DNA of 9,346 nt from Pseudomonadota bacterium (lineage in GTDB: Bacteria > Myxococcota_A > Polyangia > Polyangiales > Polyangiaceae). The notes beneath the pieces are model-generated. The model did no database searches, was not told the DNA's origin, and saw only the letters and a list, made by a program, of their open reading frames with translations. This document shows positions 1 to 6,092 of this stretch, in pieces; position 1 is the stretch's first letter; each line of letters starts with the position of its first letter. Both the position numbers and the translations under genes were made by a program. Location: the NCBI GenBank assembly GCA_003242355.1, contig QGUH01000080.1, positions 1-9,346 of the forward strand, read 5' to 3'.

Positions 1-735
1 AAACCTGAACGGTTCGCCTGGGCCCAGCCACACCTTGCGGCGTTCGGCGGCATATCCCTTGCGGGTCCGCGGCCGGCGGTGCGTTCCGGGGCGGAGCCCG
101 CCGGCCCAGGGGGTCGCTCCAACCGCGCGTCCATCGACGTCGACGATGGTGCCCGAAGGCTCCGTGAGCACGCAGAGAAGGGCTTCGCCGCGAGCGAGCA
201 GCGTCGCCTCGAGCGCCGCGATGCGCGCCCGCACCGCCTCCCCGTTCATCGCGTGCGGGTCGCGTCGCAGGTAGTCCCGATAAAAGGCGAGCGCCCGGGC
301 AGCCTCGTCCAGCTTTTCGAGCGCGCGCGCCACGTTGAACGAAAGCGCCGCGCTCGGAACGAGCTCGTCGGCAGCGAGGAACGCCGCAACCGCCTCCTCG
401 TACCGTCCCGCGCGGTACGCTTCGGCCCCCGCTTCGTAGCGGGCCGCAGCACGTTGACGGAGCTCGTCCGGCGCGCCGTCGGCGCGCGCGCTCGCAGCGC
501 CGTCCGCATCACTCGCCGTGCTTGCGGCGCTGCTGGGCTTACCCGCAGCCATGACGACGCTGCCTGGATCCCTCGCGGAGCCCGCAGCGCTGCCGGGCTT
601 ACCCACGACCGTTCCGGTGCCGCTGGGCTCACTCGCGGCGCTTGCGGGCTGGCTCGCGGCGACGCGCGGCGAGGCGCCGATCGCGGCCCAGAGCGCGATC
701 CGAATCGACCAACGGAAGAGGCGAGACGAGCCCAT
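1..735 (-). CDS. Secreted TPR/PEGA-domain protein, 3' end beyond window
   Basis: An open frame runs from the ATG at 735 to the window edge (245 codons, no stop), so the C-terminus is missing. Residues 1-28 look like a signal peptide: Arg residues at 5, 8 and 12 around a hydrophobic stretch ending VAAS, implying export to the periplasm or outer membrane. Residues ~30-90 are an Ala/Ser/Gly/Pro linker built from degenerate 20-residue repeats. Residues ~92-160 resemble TPR helices (RYEAGAEAYRAGRYEEAV, then a LSFNVARALEKL segment). Residues ~186-243 match a PEGA domain: EPSG, VDVDGRAVGATP, LRPGTH, KGY and a final LGPGE. PEGA domains are beta-rich and are found in surface and kinase-linked proteins of Myxococcota. 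The gene starts 23 nt after the kinase stop on the same strand, so the two are probably cotranscribed; no strong Shine-Dalgarno is seen. Precise function is unknown; a scaffold or envelope-sensing partner of the kinase is an inference. Confidence 0.8.
   Translation of the reverse strand, partial: MGSSRLFRWSIRIALWAAIGASPRVAASQPASAASEPSGTGTVVGKPGSAAGSARDPGSVVMAAGKPSSAASTASDADGAASARADGAPDELRQRAAARYEAGAEAYRAGRYEEAVAAFLAADELVPSAALSFNVARALEKLDEAARALAFYRDYLRRDPHAMNGEAVRARIAALEATLLARGEALLCVLTEPSGTIVDVDGRAVGATPWAGGLRPGTHRRPRTRKGYAAERRKVWLGPGEPFRF
481..660. repeat. Degenerate 60-bp tandem repeat in the TPR/PEGA gene linker
   Basis: Three 60-bp blocks, 481-540, 541-600 and 601-660, are imperfect copies. 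The string gggcttaccc recurs exactly 60 bp apart (536 and 596), and a gctcgc-type motif recurs in each block. The array encodes about three 20-residue Ala/Ser/Gly-rich units between the signal peptide and the TPR region, with the phrase GKP(G/S)SAA seen twice. The period is a multiple of three, so copy-number change would keep the frame. Confidence 0.6.
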
Positions 736-758
736 CACGTCGCTTACGCTGCGCCCAC

Positions 759-2423
759 TCAATACGGCGCGAGCAGATCGAGATCGTCCCCGGCACTGCG
801 CGCCGGTCGCAAGCTCGATGGCTCGGGCTTCGTTCGCGGGGCGACCGCCTTCTTGCGCTCGGACGTCGTGCGCTCCGGCGCGGCAACGGGCGGCCAAGCG
901 CCGGCCGAGCCTCCAATCGGAAGCGGAGCGAGCGGCACGACGCTGCTCGGAGGGAGCGTCTTCGATGCACCGGCAGTCGTTGCTTCTTCGGCGGGCTCCG
1001 GGCCTCCGCGAGTCGTTGCTTCTTCGGCGGGCGCCGAACCGCTGCGACTCGATTCTTCTCCCGCACGTTCCGCGCCACTGCGAATCGACGCTTCTCCAGC
1101 GCGCTCCGCGCCCCCACGAATCGATGCTGCTCCGGCGCCATCCAGGCTCACGGGAGCGGAGCCCGAGTGCGGCGCGATCGCCGAGACGCCCACGCGGTTC
1201 GCCGGAGCGCTCCTCGCCGACAGCGACCACCAAACGACGGCTGCGCTCACCACCACGGCGGCGCTCGCCGCCACGCCCAGCCGAACGGATCGCGTGCCCT
1301 TCATCGGCAAAGCGGGCAACGACGACGCTGCGGGCGCAGGGTCCGGCCCCGGGTTGCCGTCGCCTTCGACACGGACAGCCGCGCTCGGTGGTGCCTCGAT
1401 CGAGATGGGCACGGCGAGCTCACCTTGCCCGACCGAGTCGGCGCGCGCGGGCTTCGGCGCCGCTCGCTCCGCCGACGTCCACGTCGAACGCAGCGACGTT
1501 CGACAGATGTCGTCCACCACGCCGCGATCGAGCAACCACGTCGCCAGCGCGCTCCCGAGCGCGAACATCGACGGCCAACGCTCGCTCTTCGACTTCGAGA
1601 GCCCGCGCTTCAGAATCTCCCAGAGCTCCACCTCGTTGACACCGAGATCGAGGATCGAGGGCGGGTTCTCTTCCAGAATGCTGCGGAGCAACGCGTTGTA
1701 GTTCGCTGCGTCGAACGGCCGTCGACCGGTCAGACACTCGTACAGCATCGCCGAGTACGCCCAGATGTCCGTGGATTCGTCGATGTCTCGGTCCCCGCGT
1801 GCTTGTTCCGGTGAGAAGTAGGCGGGAGTGCCGATCACCGCGCCGGTCTCCGTCAGCGGGCACGAGCCGGGCTCGAGCTCGCGCCCTTGCAACTTGACCA
1901 GGCCGAAATCGAGCAGTTTCGGCTGCAGCCCGCTGGCGCTCGTACGCGCCAGCAGCACGTTGCTCGGCTTGAGATCGCGATGCACGAGCCCCTTGGAATG
2001 CGCCGCCACGAGCGCGTCGGCGACGGGAAGCAGAATGCGGACTGCCTCCACGGGCTCGAGAGGTCGCCCGCGTTCGTACAGGCGATCCGCCAACGTGCCG
2101 CCATCGAGCAGCTCCATCACCAGATAGAAGTCGCCCGTCGGCGTTCGACCGAGGTCGAACACGCGCACGATCGCCGGATGATCGAGGCGCGCCGCCGAGC
2201 GCGCTTCTTGCAGGAGCCGCGCCGTGTGCGCCGGATCCTCGTTGTCGGCCCGGACGACTTTGATCGCCACGTCCACTTCCAGCATCAGATTGCGCGCTTG
2301 CCAGACGCACGCCTGACCGCCTTCACCGAGGATGCCCTCCAAGCGGTATTTTTCCGCGATCACGTCCCCGCTCACGTAACCGCGGACCCTCTCTGGCTGC
2401 GCATTCGTCAGGGCGTCGGCCAT
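759..2423 (-). CDS. Transmembrane Hanks-type Ser/Thr protein kinase
   Basis: A 554-residue protein with a kinase domain at about residues 26-290 that has the essential motifs: glycine-rich loop GEGGQACVW (33-41), Lys55 in DVAIK, the alpha-C Glu73 in LLQEAR, catalytic loop HRDLKPSN (Asp150, Asn155), DFG at 172-174, the GTPAYFSPEQ activation/P+1 segment (199-207) and DIWAYSAMLYECLTG (219-233). It should be catalytically active and autophosphorylate. After an acidic/Pro-rich juxtamembrane region, one hydrophobic helix (~383-402, VAASAAVVVSAAVVWW) would anchor it in the inner membrane, leaving a ~150-residue Ala/Pro/Ser-rich periplasmic tail containing 12-residue repeats. I chose the ATG at 2423 because the kinase fold begins shortly after it; the open frame continues upstream to 2693 but that 90-residue extension is Arg/His-rich with no family resemblance. 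The TPR/PEGA gene follows 23 nt downstream. The substrate is not evident from the sequence. Confidence 0.93.
   Translation of the reverse strand: MADALTNAQPERVRGYVSGDVIAEKYRLEGILGEGGQACVWQARNLMLEVDVAIKVVRADNEDPAHTARLLQEARSAARLDHPAIVRVFDLGRTPTGDFYLVMELLDGGTLADRLYERGRPLEPVEAVRILLPVADALVAAHSKGLVHRDLKPSNVLLARTSASGLQPKLLDFGLVKLQGRELEPGSCPLTETGAVIGTPAYFSPEQARGDRDIDESTDIWAYSAMLYECLTGRRPFDAANYNALLRSILEENPPSILDLGVNEVELWEILKRGLSKSKSERWPSMFALGSALATWLLDRGVVDDICRTSLRSTWTSAERAAPKPARADSVGQGELAVPISIEAPPSAAVRVEGDGNPGPDPAPAASSLPALPMKGTRSVRLGVAASAAVVVSAAVVWWSLSARSAPANRVGVSAIAPHSGSAPVSLDGAGAASIRGGAERAGEASIRSGAERAGEESSRSGSAPAEEATTRGGPEPAEEATTAGASKTLPPSSVVPLAPLPIGGSAGAWPPVAAPERTTSERKKAVAPRTKPEPSSLRPARSAGDDLDLLAPY
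976..1139. repeat. 36-bp tandem repeat in kinase periplasmic tail
   Basis: Units begin at 976, 1012, 1048, 1084 and 1120 (the last partial), each 36 bp, sharing the pattern (g/a)tcg-tgcttctt-cggcggg-(t/g)ccg-cc-cga with drift. On the minus strand they encode 12-residue units of the type ASIRGGAERAGE, ASIRSGAERAGE, ESSRSGSAPAEE and ATTRGGPEPAEE. The two units closest to the membrane helix are the most alike, and the distal ones have diverged. The period keeps the reading frame. Confidence 0.85.
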
Positions 2424-2745
2424 GGACGACAACCATTCGTTATCACGCGTGAACCGCGAATGCAGCGCTCCTTCTGCGGCGAATGCCGTGTTTCGAAGAC
2501 ACCGAAACGCGGAGCGATCCGGGCCATATCGCACGCGCATCGGGCCGACGGCGTCGTGACGGCCGCATGCGCAAAGTTCGGCGCGATCGCCGTGCCTCTG
2601 CCTCGCGTCGCTCGGGTGGGAGGTTCGGTGCCCAAACACGAGAGCACGCGCACCCGGGAGCCACAGCGGAACGCTCAGCCCACGACCTCCCACCCGTACA
2701 GGGACATCGGTAGGAGCTCACCCGAACAGCGCTAAGTTTGCCGGG
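2424..2745. other. Divergent intergenic region between kinase and redoxin
   Basis: These 322 bases separate the minus-strand kinase start (2423) from the plus-strand redoxin start (2746). Short open frames exist on both strands, but none resembles a known family, and the minus-strand one is just the upstream extension of the kinase frame. Both promoters should lie here. I see no convincing -35/-10 pair and no strong Shine-Dalgarno for either gene. The one clear structure is the inverted repeat at 2486-2512, listed separately. Confidence 0.6.
2486..2512. promoter_or_regulatory. Inverted repeat upstream of the kinase
   Basis: Arms ccgtgtttcg (2486-2495) and cgaaacgcgg (2503-2512) pair over 10 positions with a single G/T wobble and a 7-nt spacer. 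It lies 63-89 nt upstream of the kinase start codon. It could be an operator in the divergent promoter region or an RNA hairpin in the kinase leader; there is no U-tract to suggest a terminator. Confidence 0.35.
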
Positions 2746-3237
2746 ATGCAACCTCGACCAGCCCCGGAATGGCGAACCACGGAGTGGATCAATACGCCCG
2801 AGCCGCTCTCGCTCGAACGGCTCCGCGGAAAGGTCGTGCTCCTCCACGCGTTTCAGATGCTGTGTCGTGGGTGTGTCGAGCGCGGGCTTCCACAGGCCCA
2901 GCGCGTTGCGGAGCTGTTCGCGGGCGCCCCGCTCGTCGTCGTCGGCCTCCACACCGTTTTCGAGAACCACGACGCCCAGGGGATCGACGCGCTCCGCGCC
3001 TTCGTCGCCGAGCGCCGCCTCACCTTCCCCATCGGCGTCGACGCGCCCGGCCCCGCCGGAGATCCCATTCCGCAGACCATGCGCGCCTACGGCATGCAAG
3101 GCACGCCCACCACCGTGCTCATCGACGCCCAGGGTCGCCGCCGTCGCCAAATCCTGGGCCCCCACGACGACCTGCTCCTCGGTGCGGAGTTGCAGGCGCT
3201 CCTGACCGAGGCCCAGGCGACGCCGATCATTGCCTAA
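2746..3237 (+). CDS. Thioredoxin-like redoxin (TlpA/AhpC-TSA type)
   Basis: A 163-residue protein of thioredoxin fold. Visible elements are the beta strand KVVLLHAFQMLC leading into the active-site motif CRGC (Cys40-Cys43), a VVVGLHTVFE strand (64-73), GVDAPG (97-102), and the cis-proline loop GTPTTVLIDAQG (119-130). The length is that of a single redoxin domain, without the usual N-terminal signal peptide or membrane anchor of TlpA/ResA proteins, so a cytoplasmic location is likely. The CxxC pair makes it a candidate thiol-disulfide reductase or peroxide-linked redoxin; the substrate is unknown. Close relatives that I recall have CPGC, so the Arg at the first interior position is unusual and could shift the redox potential. 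The gene stands alone on the plus strand, divergent from the kinase; the ATG at 2746 lacks an obvious Shine-Dalgarno. Confidence 0.85.
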   Translation: MQPRPAPEWRTTEWINTPEPLSLERLRGKVVLLHAFQMLCRGCVERGLPQAQRVAELFAGAPLVVVGLHTVFENHDAQGIDALRAFVAERRLTFPIGVDAPGPAGDPIPQTMRAYGMQGTPTTVLIDAQGRRRRQILGPHDDLLLGAELQALLTEAQATPIIA

Positions 3238-3500
3238 CTCGGACGGAGCGAATCGGGCCGTCTTCTCGGCCGCTGGCCGTAGAGGCGCGCCCTTCGATCG
3301 CGTGCGTTCCCGAAGCACGCTCCTTCTCCGCCGAACACGCTTCGGATCGCCCTCCCAGCGCGAACGCGAGCGCGTCGAACACCTTGGCGGGAGCGAGCCC
3401 TCAGCCGCCAGAAGGTGCCGGCGCTCGAGCGCTTGCCCCAGCGTTGGCGCTCCGCTCGACGCTGGCTCCCGCACCGTTTGACGCACTCCTGAACGTCGTT

Positions 3501-3532
3501 CCGGCGCCCTTTACCCGGCGCGGGGGCGCCGG
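3501..3532. other. GC-only 9-bp inverted repeat (hairpin)
   Basis: Arms CCGGCGCCC (3501-3509) and GGGCGCCGG (3524-3532) are perfectly complementary, with a 14-nt loop. There is no T-run on either side, so it is not a classical intrinsic terminator, although it lies downstream of the redoxin gene (about 260 nt). Its function is unknown. Confidence 0.4.
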
Positions 3533-3639
3533 CTCCCACCGAACCTCAAGTCGGCGAATCCTCTCCGTGCAGGCATCTCGTCAGGACCGCGTCCTCTGGA
3601 CGGTCGGTGCGTCGATATCGGCCGTCGTCGCGCTCGTAG

Positions 3640-4070
3640 GAACGGTTCGCGACGTCGATCTCGACGAGGTCACTTCGATGCAGAGCTCTGCTTCGCGGTT
3701 CCGCATGCTCTCCGCGTCGCGATCTGCACTCGCTCCGCGCTTCACGGGAACGGTTCAGGGCCCGATCTCGGCCGAGGTCATTTCGACGCGGCACTCCAAC
3801 GTGCATACGCTGCTTTGGGTGACCGATGCTGCGCCGCGCTGATGACCGCTCTCGCTCTCACCACGCTTCATCGGAGCGGTTCGCGTGGCCCCCTCGGACC
3901 GATTCGTTTCGCACTCCCTCGTGGGCACGCTGCTTTGCGTGACCGATGCTTCGCCGCGCTGATGACCGCTCTCGCTCTCACCGCGCTTCATCGCAACGGT
4001 TCGCGTGGTCTCCTCGGACCGACTCGTTTCGACGCGGCTCTCCCACGTGGGTGCTCTGCTCCGCGCTCGG
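3640..4070. repeat. Degenerate ~120-bp tandem array
   Basis: A gaacggttcgcg-like motif recurs at 3640, 3748, 3874 and 3994 (spacings 108, 126 and 120). The two central copies are in exact 120-bp register: 3841-3900 and 3961-4020 differ at only a few positions, and 3781-3840 and 3901-3960 also align (shared tgctttg(g/c)gtgaccgatgct). Outer copies are strongly diverged; the last breaks down near 4070. The 120-bp period leaves frames open on both strands (a 40-residue repeat in each), but neither shows the strong third-position GC expected here, so I treat the array as non-coding. Confidence 0.75.
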
Positions 4071-4093
4071 CGACGCCTCTCCCGCACTCCCAT

Positions 4094-4140
4094 AACCGAT
4101 TATCCGTTCGAGTGAGCAAAACGATGTTCGAGAATCGAAC
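4094..4140. promoter_or_regulatory. Palindromes in an AT-richer pocket
   Basis: GTTCGA-GAA-TCGAAC at 4126-4140 is a perfect inverted repeat with a 3-nt spacer. Just upstream, AAC-C-GAT-T-ATC-C-GTT (4094-4108) is a near-perfect dyad broken by one C/C mismatch. Both sit in a locally AT-richer stretch about 200 bp upstream of the HNH gene, and a TTGACA hexamer lies at 4150-4155 but has no matching -10. Binding sites for a dimeric regulator are possible; no regulator is encoded nearby. Confidence 0.25.
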
Positions 4141-4448
4141 GCAATTTTCTTGACAGGTTTTTCGCGAACCGGTGCCCGAGCGGTTGCGGGCACGCCTCGA
4201 GAATGGTCCTTTTCGGTCGTTAAGTAGCACACTGGCGCGTCTTTCGCGCCGAAACGACTCGCGCGGCGATCGGAGTGCCAAACGCGCGTTCGCGGGGCAG
4301 GACGAGGCACACAGAACACGGGTGTATGCTTGCGCTCATGCAAGCGGGAGTTTGGGTCGAGAAGGAAATAGAATGGGTTTTGGCACACGAAGCGCTCGAG
4401 TAGCTCGCCAAGGAGCGCGCTGAGCTCGACGGTCGCGAGGGCCTCGCG

Positions 4449-5756
4449 TTGCTCCGTGCCTTTCGCGCTCGGGTGCACCGACACCTCGGCTACGCCTCGT
4501 TCGCGCAGTACGTCGAAAAGCTGTTCGGCTACAGCCATCGAACCACGGACGACAAACTCCGAACCGCGATCGCGCTCGAGAACCTTCCGGCGCTCAGCTG
4601 CGCGCTCAATGAAGGCGCTCTGTGCTGGTCCGCCGTTCGAGAGCTCGCGCGCGTGGCGACGCCAGCGACCGAGCGGGAGTGGCTCGAGGCCGCGCGGGGG
4701 AAAACCGTACGCCAGCTCGAACGGCTCGTGTCGGGAAAGGCGCCCGGAGACCGGCCGTCCGATGCCGGCCGCCCCGAGACGCAACGCCATATCCTTCGCT
4801 TCGACGTCAGCGCGCAAACGTACGCGACCTTTCGTGAGGCGGCGGCCCTGATCCGACGCCGCTCCGCCGAACCGATGAACGACGATGCGCTCCTCTTGCA
4901 AGTGGCGCGCGAAATCTTGCGAGGACCTTCCGACGCCGGGCGCTCGTCGTACCAGATCTCCGTTACCGTTTGCGAACGGTGCCAACGCGGAGTGCAGCAC
5001 GCTGCAGGGGCGAACGTCGAGCTTCCGCCCGAAATCGTCGAAATGATGAGGTGTGATGCGCAATTCGTCGGGGGCGTCGCAACCAGGGTCGATACCGAGG
5101 GGGACGGCGCGCAGTCAGAAGAGCTATGTTCCGTCGAACGGCGCCGGCTTGCCGTTGAGCGCCCGTTTCGTTTCGCCGACGAGACGTTGCCAAAAGGGCC
5201 TAAGGCAAACGGCCAGCTCGCAGGAAGGCCTGGCGCAAAAGAGCAGTTCGCAAAGGAGCCTTGCGCTAACGCGCAGCTCGCAGAGAAGCCTTGCGCCAAC
5301 GAGCGGTTCGCAGCGAAGCCTTGCGCCAACGAGCAATCTGCCGCAGAGCGTGTCGCCGAAGGGCATTCGGGCGATGGGCGTTCAGGAGATCTGCGCTCGG
5401 ATGCCAACCAACCCGGCGCCGACGACGACCCCCAGCTCCCTCACATGGGGGAACATGATTTTGCAGCACCTCGCAGCACCGCCGAAGCCGCACTCCCACC
5501 CGAGAAAAAGGCGCGTTCGAAGCTCCGGAACGTCGAGCGTCGTTCGCTTGGCAAGTCGAACGGCTCGCATGTGACGACTCACCCACCAGGGCGAACCTCG
5601 ACGCCATCCCATCGACAGCAAAGCGGTGATCACGCGGGGGCGGTGGACGCCGTGGACTTTCGTGCACGTCACGATTCGAAGACGCCGCAGATCACGCAAC
5701 CAACCACAACCCCACGACCATCACCCCATCAACAGCGACCCACCCACGACCCATAG
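4449..5756 (+). CDS. N-terminal (DUF222-like) fragment of the HNH gene
   Basis: This is the open part between the two TAG codons (open from 4404; first usable start in that stretch is the TTG at 4449, giving 435 residues). Residues ~5-205 form the conserved DUF222/13E12-like region: RVHRHLGYASFAQYVEKLFG, the GALCWSAVRELARVAT segment, EWLEAARGKTVRQLERLVSG, HILRFDVSA, and SYQISVTVCERC with a CxxC pair (Cys175, Cys178) followed by EIVEMMRCDAQ. From ~245 on it is low-complexity linker including five 10-residue repeats. It lacks the HNH nuclease, so on its own it could at most be the DNA- or protein-binding half. Whether it is translated from the weak TTG is doubtful; it is best read as part of the broken gene at 4338-6701. 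Confidence 0.65.
   Translation: MLRAFRARVHRHLGYASFAQYVEKLFGYSHRTTDDKLRTAIALENLPALSCALNEGALCWSAVRELARVATPATEREWLEAARGKTVRQLERLVSGKAPGDRPSDAGRPETQRHILRFDVSAQTYATFREAAALIRRRSAEPMNDDALLLQVAREILRGPSDAGRSSYQISVTVCERCQRGVQHAAGANVELPPEIVEMMRCDAQFVGGVATRVDTEGDGAQSEELCSVERRRLAVERPFRFADETLPKGPKANGQLAGRPGAKEQFAKEPCANAQLAEKPCANERFAAKPCANEQSAAERVAEGHSGDGRSGDLRSDANQPGADDDPQLPHMGEHDFAAPRSTAEAALPPEKKARSKLRNVERRSLGKSNGSHVTTHPPGRTSTPSHRQQSGDHAGAVDAVDFRARHDSKTPQITQPTTTPRPSPHQQRPTHDP
5198..5347. repeat. 30-bp tandem repeat in HNH gene linker
   Basis: Five units spaced exactly 30 bp (gcc anchors at 5198, 5228, 5258, 5288 and 5318). They encode 10-residue units such as GAKEQFAKEP, CANAQLAEKP, CANERFAAKP and CANEQSAAER. 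The central units share the ccttgcg(c/t)(c/t)aacg core and are the most recent; the first and last are diverged. The frame is preserved. Confidence 0.85.
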
Positions 5757-6092
5757 CAAAACCACGTGGTGCGTCGCGAGGCCGCAACTCCACGACCGTC
5801 ACCCCATCAACAGCGACCCACCCACGAGCCACAGCAAACCCACGCGGTGCGACGCGAGGCCGCAACCCCACGCCTCCGCGCTCTTCCTGATCGATCCCCA
5901 GACCGTGAAGCCGACGGCGAGGGACACGCCGCCTCCGGTGCGGGCCCATCACCCCGCGACCGGCGACCCACTCACGACCTGCAGCAAACCCACGCAGCGC
6001 ATTGGGAAGCCGCAACTCCACAGCCATCGCCCCACGATTGGCGACCCACTCACGACCTGCAGCAAACCCACGTGGTGCATCGCGAGGCCGCT
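5709..6092. repeat. 78-bp tandem repeat in HNH gene linker, split by a spacer
   Basis: Four 78-bp (26-codon) units: 5709-5786, 5787-5864, 5937-6014 and 6015-6092, with a non-matching 72-bp spacer between units 2 and 3. Each encodes a version of TPRPSPHQQRPTHEPQQTH followed by (A/V)VRREAA. Units 1 and 2 are close to each other, as are the ends of units 3 and 4, suggesting two rounds of duplication. Codon 16 of the unit is TAG in unit 1 (5754) and CAG in units 2, 3 and 4 (5832, 5982, 6060). Confidence 0.9.

Larger units (their letters stand above)
3238..4325. other. Long region with no convincing gene
   Basis: About 1.09 kb between the redoxin stop and the HNH gene frame. Several open frames cross it in both directions, including a 357-codon plus-strand frame that starts inside the redoxin and a 361-codon minus-strand frame antisense to the HNH gene. 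All are Arg/Ser/Ala-rich without recognisable domains, which is typical of shadow frames in GC-rich DNA. The region contains a GC-only hairpin (3501-3532), a degenerate ~120-bp tandem array (3640-4070) and an AT-richer pocket (about 4090-4165). It may be the remains of an eroded gene, since repeat-rich spacers like this often are, but I cannot name the ancestor. Confidence 0.55.

Noticed and set aside
79..1701. 540-codon plus-strand open frame
   Set aside because: It is antisense to the TPR/PEGA gene and kinase, Arg/Ala/Ser-rich, with no domain; a GC-rich shadow frame.
2424..2693. 90-residue N-terminal extension of the kinase
   Set aside because: Composition is unlike the kinase, there is no family resemblance, and the ATG at 2423 lies just before the kinase domain.
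2769..3842. 357-codon plus-strand open frame
   Set aside because: It overlaps the well-supported redoxin in another frame and continues into non-coding sequence with Arg/Pro-rich composition.
4150..4178. Promoter from the TTGACA at 4150
   Set aside because: No -10-like hexamer at 16-18 bp spacing (the sequence there is GC-rich tgcccg).
3978..5063. 361-codon minus-strand open frame
   Set aside because: Antisense to the DUF222-like coding region, which has clear family motifs; no motif of its own.
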